This document shows, piece by piece, positions 35,270-44,697 of a stretch of DNA of 64,000 nucleotides. How positions within the stretch are numbered: the first letter of the stretch is position 1; every line of letters begins with the position of its first letter. Made by a program: the position numbers and the translations under genes. The DNA is taken from positions 558,001 to 622,000 of the forward strand of contig NZ_CP106882.1 in assembly GCF_023634805.2 (NCBI RefSeq), read 5' to 3'. The notes under the pieces are model-generated. The model was not told the origin of the DNA. It worked only from the letters and a program-made list of their open reading frames with translations, and did not search any database. This DNA comes from Comamonas endophytica. GTDB lineage: Bacteria > Pseudomonadota > Gammaproteobacteria > Burkholderiales > Burkholderiaceae_C.

Positions 35270-36238
35270 TCAATCCAGCTTGATCTTGGCGCTGGCGATC
35301 ACGCCGCGCCATTTATCGGACTCGGCCTGCATCAGGCTGCGGTACTCCGCGCCCGTCGAGGTCGCGGCCAGCGCGCCCTGCTTGAGGAACTGCGCCTTCA
35401 TCTCGGGCGAACCGATGGCCTTCACGGCCGCGTCGCGCAGCTTGGCCTGCACCGCGGCGGGAATGCCCTTGGGCGCGACCAGCCCGTAGGTGGTTTCCAT
35501 CTGCACGTTCGACAGCCCCAGCTCCACCGTTGTCGGCACGTCGGGCAGCTGCGGCGCGCGCGTCTTGCCCGCCACCGCCAGCACCACCAGGTTGCCGTTG
35601 GCGGCGAAGGGCAGAATCGGCAGCAGGTCGACCATGGTCATCTGCACCTCGCCCGAGAGCACCGCGCTGATGGCCGGCGCCGCGCCCTTGTAGGGCACGT
35701 GCACGATGGCGGCGCCGGTCTCGCGCTTGAACAGCTCGAAGCCGATGTGCGGCGTGGTGCCCGCGCCGGCCGAGCTGTAGTTCAGCGTATCGGGGGCGGC
35801 CTTGGCCTTGGCGATCAGCTGCTCGATCGAGGTGATGCCCGACTTGCGGTTGACCACGATCACGCTCGGGATGCGCGCCGCGAGCGTGAGGAATTCCAGC
35901 TCGTCCAGCGTGTAGGGCACCTTCGTCAGGTTCGGCATGCCGGCCAGCGGGCCGGGCGCGACTAGCGCGAAGCTGTAGCCGTCGGCCGCGGCCTTGGCGG
36001 TGGCGTCCACTCCGATGGTGCCGCCGGCGCCGGCGCGGTTGTCCACGACGACCGCCTGGCCCAGCGAGGCCGCCATCTTCGTGCCGATTATGCGCGCGAT
36101 GGCGTCCGTGGGGCCGCCCGCGGCATAGGGCACGATCAGCTTCAGGGGCTTGGCGGGCCAGTTGTCGGCCAGGGCGCAGCCGCTGGCCAGCAGCGGGCCG
36201 ACGGTGGCAATGAGGGTGGCGAAGCTACGTCTATCCAT
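35270..36238 (-). CDS. Bug/TctC-family periplasmic solute-binding protein
   Basis: The ATG at 36238 (MDRRSFATLIATVGPLLASG) opens a 322-residue Bug protein. Its leader carries a Cys (LLASGCALAD), so lipidation is possible. VPYAAGGPTDAIARIIGTK and VVVDNRAGAGGTIGVDAT follow. It heads the leftward operon and is 4 bp from the lactonising-enzyme gene. It is divergent from the third CoA-transferase gene. Confidence 0.9.
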   Translation of the reverse strand: MDRRSFATLIATVGPLLASGCALADNWPAKPLKLIVPYAAGGPTDAIARIIGTKMAASLGQAVVVDNRAGAGGTIGVDATAKAAADGYSFALVAPGPLAGMPNLTKVPYTLDELEFLTLAARIPSVIVVNRKSGITSIEQLIAKAKAAPDTLNYSSAGAGTTPHIGFELFKRETGAAIVHVPYKGAAPAISAVLSGEVQMTMVDLLPILPFAANGNLVVLAVAGKTRAPQLPDVPTTVELGLSNVQMETTYGLVAPKGIPAAVQAKLRDAAVKAIGSPEMKAQFLKQGALAATSTGAEYRSLMQAESDKWRGVIASAKIKLD

Positions 36239-36414
36239 GTCTCGGTCTCCTTTGCTGCCAAGTCTAGGCAGCACCCCCCCGCGCGGTAAGGCCCCCGCCT
36301 CGCAAGCCTGCTATGCGCCCTGGCGCATCTCAGCATTGCGCGCGCCACGGCTAGGCGCCCTCCCCGGCCAGGCCTAAAGTCCAGCCATTGCCAAAGCTGA
36401 CTGGAGTCTTTCTG

Positions 36415-37653
36415 ATGACCAATGCCAAAGGGGCTTCGGGCCCGCTGTCCCATCTGCGGGTGCTGGACCTGAGCCGCATCCTCGCCGCGCCCTGGGCCGG
36501 ACAGATCCTGGCCGACCTCGGGGCCACGGTCACCAAGGTCGAGCGCCCGGGCGCCGGCGACGACACGCGGTCCTGGGGCCCCCCGTTCCTGAAGGATGCC
36601 GAGGGCAACGACACCCGGGAAGCCGGCTACTACCTGGCGGTGAACCGCGGCAAGCGCTCGATCACCGTGAGCCTGGACACGCCCGAGGGCCAGCAGATCG
36701 TGCGCGACCTGGCGCTGCAGTCCGACATCGTGCTGGAGAACTACAAGGCCGGCACGCTCGCGCGCTACGGCCTGGACGAGGCCAGCCTGCGCCGGATCAA
36801 TCCCCGGCTCATCTACTGCTCGGTCACCGGCTTCGGCCAGACCGGCCCGCGCCGCGACCAGCCGGCCTATGACTTCCTGATCCAGGCGATGGGCGGCCTG
36901 ATGAGCGTGACCGGCGAGCGCGATGGCCAGCCCGGCGGCGGCCCGCAGAAAGTGGGCGTGCCCATCGTCGACCTGATGACCGGCATGTACACCGCGGTGG
37001 CGGTGCTCGCCGCCGTGGCCCGACGCGACCAGAGCGGCGTGGGCGAGTCCATCGACATCGCCATGCTCGACGTGCAGGTGGCGACGCTGGCCAACCAGGC
37101 GATGAACTACCTGGTGTCCGACAAGGTTCCCAAGCGCAATGGCAACGCGCACCCGAACATCCAGCCGCAGGACGTCTATGCCTGCGCCGATGGCGACGCG
37201 ATCCTGGTCGTAGGCAACGACGGCCAGTTCGCCAAGCTCTGCACCGTGCTCGGCCACCCCGAATGGGCCCAGGACGAGCGCTTCGCCACCAACGCCCAGC
37301 GGGTGCGCAATATCCAGGTGCTGTCGGCCATGCTGCGCCACGAGTTCGCGCAGCGCCCGCGCGCCGAGCTGATCGCCGCGCTCGACGGCGCCGGCGTGCC
37401 CTGCGGCGCGATCAACTCGGTGCCCGAGGTGTTCGAGGATCCGCAGGTCAAGGCCCGTGGCATGCTCAGATACGTGCCCCACCCCAGCGGCGTGCAGGTG
37501 CCGCAGGTGACGAGCCCGATCCGCTTCAGCGAGACCCCGCTGCAGGAGCAGGCGGCCCCGCCGCTGCTGGGCCAGCACTCGCGCCAGGTGCTCGAGGAGC
37601 TGGGCTATTCCGCCGAGCGCATCGACGGCCTGCTGGCCAGCGGCGTGGTCTGA
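36415..37653 (+). CDS. CaiB/BaiF-family CoA-transferase, third copy
   Basis: The 412-residue class III CoA-transferase has LDLSRILAAPWAGQILADLGA, NRGKRSITVSL, SVTGFGQTGPR and the catalytic aspartate in VPIVDLMTGMY. The ATG at 36415 follows a CTGGAG site; the TTG nine codons earlier lacks one. It is divergent from a Bug gene, has a GCTATGC half-site 99 bp upstream, and ends in a strong terminator. It is closer in motif detail to the copy at 23758 than to the one at 22440. Confidence 0.93.
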   Translation: MTNAKGASGPLSHLRVLDLSRILAAPWAGQILADLGATVTKVERPGAGDDTRSWGPPFLKDAEGNDTREAGYYLAVNRGKRSITVSLDTPEGQQIVRDLALQSDIVLENYKAGTLARYGLDEASLRRINPRLIYCSVTGFGQTGPRRDQPAYDFLIQAMGGLMSVTGERDGQPGGGPQKVGVPIVDLMTGMYTAVAVLAAVARRDQSGVGESIDIAMLDVQVATLANQAMNYLVSDKVPKRNGNAHPNIQPQDVYACADGDAILVVGNDGQFAKLCTVLGHPEWAQDERFATNAQRVRNIQVLSAMLRHEFAQRPRAELIAALDGAGVPCGAINSVPEVFEDPQVKARGMLRYVPHPSGVQVPQVTSPIRFSETPLQEQAAPPLLGQHSRQVLEELGYSAERIDGLLASGVV

Positions 37654-37679
37654 GCCTCCATTTGCCTCCGGTGCCCCGA

Positions 37680-37713
37680 GCCGGTACCAAACCGGTACCG
37701 GCTTTTCCTTTTT
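37680..37713 (+). terminator. Rho-independent terminator after the third CoA-transferase gene
   Basis: A perfect 9-bp stem GCCGGTACC/GGTACCGGC with a 5-nt loop is followed by TTTTCCTTTTT. It lies 27 bp past the stop codon at 37653 and ends 23 bp before the GST gene, which therefore needs its own promoter or read-through. Confidence 0.85.
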
Positions 37714-37735
37714 GCCACCTTCCTGGATTCTTCAC

Positions 37736-38341
37736 ATGCAACTGCACTGGTCCCCCAAATCGCCCTATGTGCGCAAAGTGATGATCTGCGCCCACGAGCT
37801 GCAGCTGGCGCAGCAGCTCACCCTGGTGCGCTCCGTCGCCGCCATGCTCAAGCCCAACGCCGCGCTGATGCGGGACAACCCGCTGTCGAAGATCCCGACG
37901 CTGGTGCTGGACGACGGCCGGACGCTGTTCGACTCCGCGGTCATCTGCGAATACCTCGACAGCCTGGCCGGCGGCGCGCTGTTCCCCAGGGAGGGCGCGG
38001 CGCGCTGGGCGGCGCTGCGCTGGCACGCGCTGGGCGACGGCCTGCTCGACGCGCTGATCCTGTGGCGCAACGAACGCGAGCGCGAGGCGCCGCTGGCCGC
38101 CTTGCTCGCGGCCTTCGAGCTCAAGACGCGCGCCAGCCTGGAGGTGCTCGAGGGCGAGGTGCAGGCGCTCGAAGCCAGCGACTTCGGCATCGGCCATCTG
38201 ACGCTGGTCTGCGCGCTGGGCTATATCGACTACCGTTTCGGCGACCTGGGCTGGCGCGGACAGGCGCCGCAGCTGGCGGCGTGGTTCGTGCGGATGCAGC
38301 AGCGGCCGTCAGTGATGGCTACGGAGCCGGTGGACGGGTGA
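37736..38341 (+). CDS. Glutathione S-transferase family protein
   Basis: The 201-residue protein starts MQLHWSPKSPYVRKVM. SPKSPYVRK is the thioredoxin-fold active-site segment with Ser in place of the usual Cys/Tyr, and NPLSKIPTLVLDDG ... LFDSAVICEYLD gives the cis-Pro and glutathione-binding motifs. The C-terminal half is helical. Detoxification or isomerisation roles are both possible. The gene is isolated between a terminator and a repeat tract. Confidence 0.9.
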   Translation: MQLHWSPKSPYVRKVMICAHELQLAQQLTLVRSVAAMLKPNAALMRDNPLSKIPTLVLDDGRTLFDSAVICEYLDSLAGGALFPREGAARWAALRWHALGDGLLDALILWRNEREREAPLAALLAAFELKTRASLEVLEGEVQALEASDFGIGHLTLVCALGYIDYRFGDLGWRGQAPQLAAWFVRMQQRPSVMATEPVDG

Positions 38342-38372
38342 TGGGAATCCGTTCGTCCTGGGATTGCCTGGG

Positions 38373-38607
38373 CGGCCGCGTCGAAGGATGACGGGGCTGT
38401 GCTCAATTTTAAGGACAGGCCGTCCATGGTTCGACAGGCTCACCACGAACGGTTTGCAGTTGCTCAGCTGCACCGATAAACCGTTCGTCCTGAACTTGTC
38501 ATAGGATGACGGGCTTTGAAACCGTTCGTCCTGAGCCTGCCTAGCCGGCCGCGTCGAAGGATGACGGGCCTGTGCTCAATTTTAAGGACAGGCCGTCCAT
38601 GGTTCGA
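38373..38607. repeat. 62-bp direct repeat pair with REP-like units
   Basis: Positions 38373-38434 and 38546-38607 are nearly identical (one mismatch seen), 173 bp apart, and include the segment GCTCAATTTTAAGGACAGGC. Around them are CCGTTCGTCCTGA units and the inverse TTCGACAGGCTCACCACGAA (38430-38449), the same REP family as at 29.5 kb. No gene was found in 38342-38713. Confidence 0.65.
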
Positions 38608-38713
38608 TGGGGCCGCCCAGGCAAGCTCAGGATCACCACGAACGATTTTCACAGCTACTCGAGCCTGGGCGCCCCATCGAAGACAGCCTTCAAGGCTCAA
38701 GGCAAGCCCAAAA

Positions 38714-41006
38714 TCAAACCGGCAACTCCAGCACCTGCTTCGCCAATATCCCGCGCTGGATCTCGTTGCTCCCCGCGAAGATCTTCGCCCCCAGGCAGTT
38801 GAACAGCGGCGCCACGACCTGCATGTCGATCTCGCCATTGCGGGTGTGGTCGCGCAGCCCGCCGTATTCGTCCGCGATCTCCACCAGCAGCAGCGCCAGC
38901 CGCTCCCAGGTCTCGGTGGACCAGATCTTGAGCATCGAGATGCTCGCCGGGATCGGCTCCCCGCGCTTGGCGATCTCGGCAAAGCCCGCATAGGCCGCGC
39001 CCAGGTCGGCGGTGTCGAGCTGCAGCTCGGTGAAACGCGCACGGAAAACCGGATCCTCCAGCAGGCCGCGCTGGCGCGCGAGCTTTTCCACCTGCACCAG
39101 CGTGTGCTGCGAATGCTTGGGGCTGCCGGTGAACAGCCGCTCGAAGCCCAGCAGCGCCTTGGCCACGGTCCAGCCCTGGTTGAGCCCGCCCACCAGGTTC
39201 GCGCGCGGCACGCGCACGTTGTCGAAGAACACCTCGCAGAACTCGCGCTCGCCGGCGATGTTGCGTATCGGCCGCACCGTCACGCCGGGCGTCTTCAGGT
39301 CCAGCAGCAGGAAGCTGATGCCGGCCTGCTTCTTGACGCTCTTGTCGGTGCGCACCAGCATGAACATGTGCGTGCCGTCCGCGCCCCAGGTGGTCCAGGT
39401 CTTCTGGCCGTTGACGATGAAGTCGTCGCCGTCGATCACCGCCTCGCAGCGCACCGATGCCAGGTCGGAGCCGGCATTGGGCTCGGAATAGCCCTGGGTC
39501 CATACATGTTCGCCGGCCAGGATCGGCGGCAGGAAGCGCGCGCGCTGCTCGTCATTGCCGAAGCGCATCAGGATCGGGCCGACCATCACCAGGCCCTGGT
39601 CGGGCGAGCGCGCCACGCCCCAGGCCTCGGTTTCCTCGATATAGGCGATCAGCTTGTCGGCCGGCAGCCCCATGCCGCCATGCTCCCGGGGCCATGCCGG
39701 AGCGATCCAGCCCAGGCGCGACAGCGTCAGGTACCAGTCGCGCGATTCGGCCCACGACTGGCGGTAGGGCATGTGGCGCCGCGCCTCGGGGTAATGCGCG
39801 GCGAACAGCGCGCGCACCTTGCGGCGGAAATCCGCCTCCGGCATGGCATCCCAGTCCTGGCCGGCCGAGAAGTCCTCCTGCGCCCCCGCCGGCGCAGCGG
39901 CTGCCGCGGCAGGCGCCTGCAGCTGCGCGTAGCGCTGGCGGTGCGCACTGGCCGTGCCCCAGCGGCTGCCCAGCAGCAGCGCGCTTGAAGTACAGGCCGA
40001 TGTCGTATTCGTTGGTGGTGCCGATCGCGCCATGCAGCTGGATCGCCATGCGCGCCATCTCCAGCGCCGCGTGCGCGCAGCGCGCCTTGGCGCGGCTGGC
40101 GATCGCGGCCAGCGCCTCGGGCGCAGGGCCGTTCGCCGCGGCAGCGACCGCATCGCGCAGGCAGGCCGATGCCAGCTCGACCTGGATCAGGCCGTCGACC
40201 AGCCGGTGCTGCAGCGCCTGGAAGCTGCCGATGGGCTTGCCGAACTGCACCCGCGTCGTGAGGTAGTCGCGCGTGAGCTCCAGGCTGCGGCGCGCCATGC
40301 CGGCCAGCTCGGCGGACTGCGCGATGCGGGCGATTTCAGTGGCCTGGCGCAGCGCGGCGATGACCGCCTCGCCCTGGGCAATGCGGACCGCGCTGGACCG
40401 CTCGAAGCGCAGCTCGGACAGCGCACTGCCATCCACGCCGAGATGGGCTTCCAAGGCGACGCCCGCGCTTGCGGCCTCGGCCCAGACCAGGGCCGCCTCT
40501 TCGCCCTGGCGCGCAAGGACCAGCCAGCCATCGGCGCCCGGCCCGGGCCGCACGAAGCGCTTGCAGCCGCTGAGTGTGCCGGCATCGGCATCGAAAGACG
40601 TCGTCTGGCGGGCGCCGGCCTCCAGCGTGCCCGCCGCTTCCTGCCAGGCCACGCCGGCGATGGTCTCGCCGCCCAGCAGGCGCGCCAGCAGCGCGTCGCG
40701 CTCCGGGCTGGAGGGCAGCTGCGCGAGCAGCGCGATCGGCTGCACGCCCGCATCGACAAAAGGCTCGGGCAGCAGGTGGCGCCCGACCTGTTCGGCAATG
40801 GCCGCCACCTCGGCAATGCCCAGCCCCAGGCCGCCATCCTCTTCGGCGACCGGAATCGACAGCCACCCCAGCCCGGCGATCTCCTGCCATACGGCGCGAT
40901 CGAAGCCGCCACCCTCGTCCTCCAGCCGGCGCACGCGTTGGCGCTGGTCCGTGGCGCCAAGGTAGTCGGCGGCGCTGTCGGCAAACAGTTGGGAGGATTC
41001 AGACAT
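38714..41006 (-). pseudogene. Double acyl-CoA dehydrogenase gene with a frameshift between the halves
   Basis: The first half (from ATG 41006, MSESSQLFADSAADYLG) is an acyl-CoA dehydrogenase ending in AIGTTNEYDIGLYFKRA. A 2-bp loss in a CGCGCG run near 39990 shifts the frame. The expected continuation ALLLGSRWGTASAHRQRY, a linker APAAAAAAPAGAQ and a second full dehydrogenase (DWYLTLSRLGWIAP ... WTTWG ... FAGSNEIQRGILAKQVLEL) are in the next frame. If repaired the product would be a two-domain enzyme of about 763 residues. As given, translation stops early and the C-terminal half has no good start. Real decay and sequencing error cannot be separated. Confidence 0.8.
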
Positions 41007-41255
41007 GGCATCCTCCGCCCATCGGGGCGCGGGTGCCTTGGCCGCAGGAGCTGGGTGTGATTCGAAGCATGGGCATTCTCTTGGCTTGGGGCCCGACACG
41101 GTGGCGCAATGGCGTCGAGCAAGTTGGAATGCTTCATTGAAGCACCGCCCGGCCAGGCTGTGGCCCCCCGCATGCGCACATCAGCTATGCAAATGTGGAA
41201 AGCCGCGGCCGCGGGGCCGGCACAATGACTCTTCCTGGCAAGCTTGAGATCACCT

Positions 41256-42209
41256 ATGAAAATCGTTTTCCTGGACCGCGCGACGCTGTCCCCCGAAACC
41301 ACGCTGCGGCGCCCGGGCTTCGCGCATGAACTGGTGTGCCACGAGGGCACGGCGCCAAGCGAGGTCGCCGAGCGCATCGCCGACGCCGATATCGTCATCG
41401 TCAACAAGGTGAAGATCGGCGCCGAGGCGCTGCAGCGGGCCGCGCGCCTGAAGCTGGTGGCCGTGGCGGCCACCGGCACGGACTGCATCGACCTCGAGGC
41501 CTGCGCCGCACGCGGCATCACCGTGAGCAACGTGCGCAACTACGCGGCCCATACCGTGCCGGAACACACCTTCGCGCTGATCTTCGCGCTGCGCCGCAGC
41601 ATCTGTGCCTACCGCGACTCGGTCAAGGCCGGGCGCTGGCAGGAATCCGGGCAATTCTGCTATTTCGATTACCCCATACGCGACCTTGCGGGCTCCACGC
41701 TGGGAATCATCGGCGATGGCGCGCTGGGCAGCGCCGTGGCGGCGATCGCGCGGGCGCTGGGCATGCAGGTGCTGATGGCGGCGCACAAGGGGCGTGCGGG
41801 CATGGGCCGGCTCTACACGCCCTTCGAGGAGGTGCTGGCGCGTGCGGACATCCTCACGCTGCACTGCCCGCTCACGCCCCGCACCCGCCACATGATCGGC
41901 GCCGCGGAGTTCGCGCAGATGGCGCGCAAGCCGCTGCTGATCAACACCGCACGCGGCGGGCTGGTCGATGAAGCCGCGCTTGCCGCGGCCCTGCGCAGCG
42001 GCCGGATCGCGGGCGCCGGCTTCGACGTGGTCTCGGCCGAGCCGCCCGCGGCCGACCACCCCTTCATGGCGCTGCTGGAGCTGCCGAACTTCATCCTGAC
42101 GCCGCACGTGGCCTGGGCTTCGCAGGAAGCGATCCAGGGGCTTGCGGACCAGCTCGTCGACAATATCGAGGCCTTTGCCGCCGGGCGCGCGGTCAACGTG
42201 GTGGCCTGA
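41256..42209 (+). CDS. D-isomer-specific 2-hydroxyacid dehydrogenase (hydroxypyruvate reductase-like)
   Basis: The 317-residue protein starts MKIVFLDRATLSP. It has the nucleotide site LGIIGDGALGSAVAAIARAL, an atypical GDG in place of GLG, then INTARGGLVDEAAL and the catalytic His in LTPHVAWAS. The VPEHTFALIFALRRS segment is typical of glycerate/hydroxypyruvate enzymes. The ATG at 41256 is preferred over a TTG four codons upstream. A GCTATGC half-site lies 66 bp upstream. It converges on the Bug gene at 42226. Confidence 0.92.
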   Translation: MKIVFLDRATLSPETTLRRPGFAHELVCHEGTAPSEVAERIADADIVIVNKVKIGAEALQRAARLKLVAVAATGTDCIDLEACAARGITVSNVRNYAAHTVPEHTFALIFALRRSICAYRDSVKAGRWQESGQFCYFDYPIRDLAGSTLGIIGDGALGSAVAAIARALGMQVLMAAHKGRAGMGRLYTPFEEVLARADILTLHCPLTPRTRHMIGAAEFAQMARKPLLINTARGGLVDEAALAAALRSGRIAGAGFDVVSAEPPAADHPFMALLELPNFILTPHVAWASQEAIQGLADQLVDNIEAFAAGRAVNVVA

Positions 42210-42225
42210 ACGCCGTGCCCCATCA

Positions 42226-43194
42226 CTATTCGGCCTTGGCGCCAGCGGCCTTGATCACCGGATCCCAGCGCTGGATTTCCGCCGTGGTGTGCTGGCGCAG
42301 GGCCTCGGGCCTGAGGCGCTCGCCCTGGGGGATGACCACGCCCATGTCGCCAAAGCGCTTGACCAGCGCCGGCTCGGCCAAAGCCACGCGCGCGGCCTGG
42401 TTCAAACGCTCGAGCACTTCCGCGGGCGTGCCCTTGGGCGCATACAGCCCATGCCACACCGCCAGCTCGAATCCGGGCATGCTGGCCTCGGTGAAGGTCG
42501 GCACCTCGGGCATGGTGGCCAGCCGTTCCCTGGTCGCCATCGCATAGGGCTTGAGCATGCCGGCCTGGATATGCGGGCCCGTGGCCACCGGCTGATCGCA
42601 GGTGACATCCACATTGCCCGCAATCAGATCCTGCAGCGCCGGGCCGGTGCCGCGGTACGGCACCATGGTCACGCTGGTGCCCAGCGTCTGGTTGATCAGC
42701 ATGGCGCACAGGTGAGAGGTGGCGCCCACGCCGGCATGCGCGAACTTCACGGTGCCGGGCTGCGCTTTCATCTTCTTCACCAGATCGGCCAGCGTGGCGG
42801 GCGCGAAGCTCTTGTTGCGCACCAGGATCATCGGCACATCGCCCGCCAGCGCGATCGGCTCCAGGTCCTTTTTGGCGTCGAAGCTGAGCTTGTTGTAGAG
42901 CGCCGGGGCCGTTGCAATGCCCATGTTGTGCAGCAGCAGCGTGTGGCCGTCGTTCTGCGCCCGCGCCACGCGCGCCGTGCCGATGGTGCCGCCCGCGCCG
43001 CCGGCGTTCTCCACGATGACCTGCTGCCCCAGATCGCGCGTCATCGCCTCGGCCAGCACCCGCGCCAGCACATCCGTGGAGCCGCCTGCGGCGTAGGGCA
43101 CGACGATGGTGACCGGCTTGGTGGGAAACGCCAGCGCGGCAGTGCCGGCGGCGGCCAAGACGGCGGCGAGAAGGGTCCGGGGGAAAGAACGCAT
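42226..43194 (-). CDS. Bug/TctC-family periplasmic solute-binding protein
   Basis: The 322-residue protein has a signal peptide (MRSFPRTLLAAVLAAAGTAALA), VPYAAGGSTDVLARVLAEA and VIVENAGGAGGTIGTARVA. It is the last gene of the leftward CMD-like, dehydrogenase, Bug series under the GntR promoter. It is separated from the dehydrogenase by 175 bp that include a tandem repeat, which may tune its expression. Confidence 0.92.
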   Translation of the reverse strand: MRSFPRTLLAAVLAAAGTAALAFPTKPVTIVVPYAAGGSTDVLARVLAEAMTRDLGQQVIVENAGGAGGTIGTARVARAQNDGHTLLLHNMGIATAPALYNKLSFDAKKDLEPIALAGDVPMILVRNKSFAPATLADLVKKMKAQPGTVKFAHAGVGATSHLCAMLINQTLGTSVTMVPYRGTGPALQDLIAGNVDVTCDQPVATGPHIQAGMLKPYAMATRERLATMPEVPTFTEASMPGFELAVWHGLYAPKGTPAEVLERLNQAARVALAEPALVKRFGDMGVVIPQGERLRPEALRQHTTAEIQRWDPVIKAAGAKAE

Positions 43195-43271
43195 GATGAA
43201 TGTCTCCTGGTTATGGGTATGTAATTCGCATCAGTGCTCGTCAGTGCTGCCGAACGCCACCAAGGCCGAGG

Positions 43272-43370
43272 TGGCGCGGCCGGCTAGGCGCGGCCGGCCA
43301 GGCGCGGCCGGCTAGGCGCGGCCGGCCAGGCGCGGCCGGCCAGGCGCGGCCGGCTCAGGCGCGGATGGCT
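43272..43370. repeat. 14-bp GC-rich tandem repeat (six units plus one degenerate)
   Basis: Six contiguous copies of AGGCGCGGCCGGC(T/C) occupy 43272-43355, followed after a single base by a degenerate copy at 43357-43370. Each unit contains GGCCGG-type palindromic sequence, so the transcript could fold into alternative hairpins. The tract lies between the stop of the dehydrogenase gene and the Bug gene, about 77 bp upstream of the Bug start. Confidence 0.85.
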
Positions 43371-44233
43371 CAGGCACGCCCTACAAACTTGTAGAGTTCG
43401 GTGTGGTCCGCCTTGGGCCCCAGGGCCTGGGATGCATCGGCAGTCATGGCATGGACCTTCTGCGCCAGCTCCATGGGCAGCTGCACCGAGCTGCCCAGCG
43501 CCGCCGCGATACCCACGTCCTTGGCTTGCAAGGCCAGGGAGAAACCGGAGTCGAAGGCGCCGTTGAGCATGAACTGGTGCGCCTTGTTCTCGGTGGTGTT
43601 GTTCCTGCCCGTGGAGGCATTGATCACATCGACGATCGTTGCCGCCTCGATGCCGAAGGCCGCGCCGACATGGATGGCCTCGGCCGTGGCCAGCAGCGCC
43701 GCCGCCGAGACATAGTTGTTCAGCGCCTTGAGCGCGTGGCCCGCGCCGACGGGGCCGACGTAGGTGATGGCTTTGCCCAGGCATTCCAGCACCGGTTTTT
43801 GCTGCGCAAACACCTGCGCATCGCCGCCGACCATGATGGCCAGGGTGCCGGCAACGGCCTTCTTGACCCCGCCCGACACCGGCGCATCGATCAGCGCCAC
43901 GCCCTGCTCCTGCAGCCGCGCCGCCAGCGCGCGCGTGCGGTTGGGGTCGGCGGAGCTCATCTCGATCACGCAGGCGCCGCGCCGCAGGTGCGGCTGCAGG
44001 CCTTGCACCACGGCATCGACGATGTCCGAGTTCGGCAGCATGGTGATGACGGCGTCGCAGCCGGCGAACTCCTGGGCGGCGTTCGCCACCAGGGTCTGCG
44101 GGTGCTCCGCGGCAAAGCCTGCCGCCACCTCCTGGTTGGCGTCCTGGACCACCAGGGTGTGTCCGGCAGCATGCAGCAGATGGGCCATGGGCCGGCCCAT
44201 CATTCCGAGACCGATGAATCCAATGCGGCTCAT
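43370..44233 (-). CDS. Beta-hydroxyacid dehydrogenase (3-hydroxyisobutyrate/tartronate semialdehyde reductase family)
   Basis: The 287-residue protein has the N-terminal cofactor motif IGFIGLGMMGRPMAHLL, the substrate motif IDAPVSGGVKKAVAGTL and the catalytic lysine in GAGHALKALNNYVSAA. The ATG at 44233 has a good GAGGAG spacing; an ATG two codons earlier does not. It starts 10 bp after the CMD-like gene. 3-Hydroxyisobutyrate, tartronate semialdehyde or a related beta-hydroxyacid could be the substrate. Confidence 0.9.
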   Translation of the reverse strand: MSRIGFIGLGMMGRPMAHLLHAAGHTLVVQDANQEVAAGFAAEHPQTLVANAAQEFAGCDAVITMLPNSDIVDAVVQGLQPHLRRGACVIEMSSADPNRTRALAARLQEQGVALIDAPVSGGVKKAVAGTLAIMVGGDAQVFAQQKPVLECLGKAITYVGPVGAGHALKALNNYVSAAALLATAEAIHVGAAFGIEAATIVDVINASTGRNNTTENKAHQFMLNGAFDSGFSLALQAKDVGIAAALGSSVQLPMELAQKVHAMTADASQALGPKADHTELYKFVGRA

Positions 44234-44243
44234 GTGCATCTCC

Positions 44244-44642
44244 TCAGATATCCATCTCTTTGAACACTTCCGATGCCACGCGGAAGGAGTCGATGGCCGC
44301 GGGCACGCCGCAGTAGATGGCGGCCTGCAGGAACACTTCCTTGATCTCGTCCTTGGTCAGGCCGTTGTTGATGGCGCCGCGCACATGCAGCTTGAGCTCA
44401 TGCGGGCGGTTCAGCGCGGTGATCATCGCCAGGTTCAGGAAGGAGCGGGTCTTGCGCTCCAGGCCTGGACGGTTCCAGACATCGCCCCAGCAGTACTGGG
44501 TGACCAGCTCCTGCATGTCGATATTGAAGTCGGTGGCGTTGCTGATCGATGCATCGACATATTCGGCGCCCAGCACCTCGCGGCGGGTGGCGAGGCCCTG
44601 GTCGAAAAGGGCTTGGTTCTTGGGGGCGTAGGCACGGGTCAT
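44244..44642 (-). CDS. 4-Carboxymuconolactone decarboxylase-like protein (PcaC family)
   Basis: The 132-residue protein closely follows the PcaC pattern: an RSFLNLAMITALNRPHELKL helix and EIKEVFLQAAIYCGVPAAID. It starts MTRAYAPKNQ. PcaC decarboxylates gamma-carboxymuconolactone, but no other protocatechuate-branch gene is present, so a related substrate is likely. It is the first gene of a leftward operon and is divergent from a GntR regulator. Confidence 0.88.
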   Translation of the reverse strand: MTRAYAPKNQALFDQGLATRREVLGAEYVDASISNATDFNIDMQELVTQYCWGDVWNRPGLERKTRSFLNLAMITALNRPHELKLHVRGAINNGLTKDEIKEVFLQAAIYCGVPAAIDSFRVASEVFKEMDI

Positions 44643-44697
44643 GGACAGTCCTCGGTGGGTGAACCGCAATCGGCGGTGGATGGTGTTGATTATTCAG

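Noticed and set aside
37680..37735. Upstream Met of the GST gene at 37712
   Set aside because: It falls inside the T-run of the terminator; the ATG at 37736 gives the canonical GST N-terminus.
43272..43370. Repeat tract as coding extension of the dehydrogenase
   Set aside because: It lies after the TGA at 43370-43372; the frame through it gives only low-complexity repeats.
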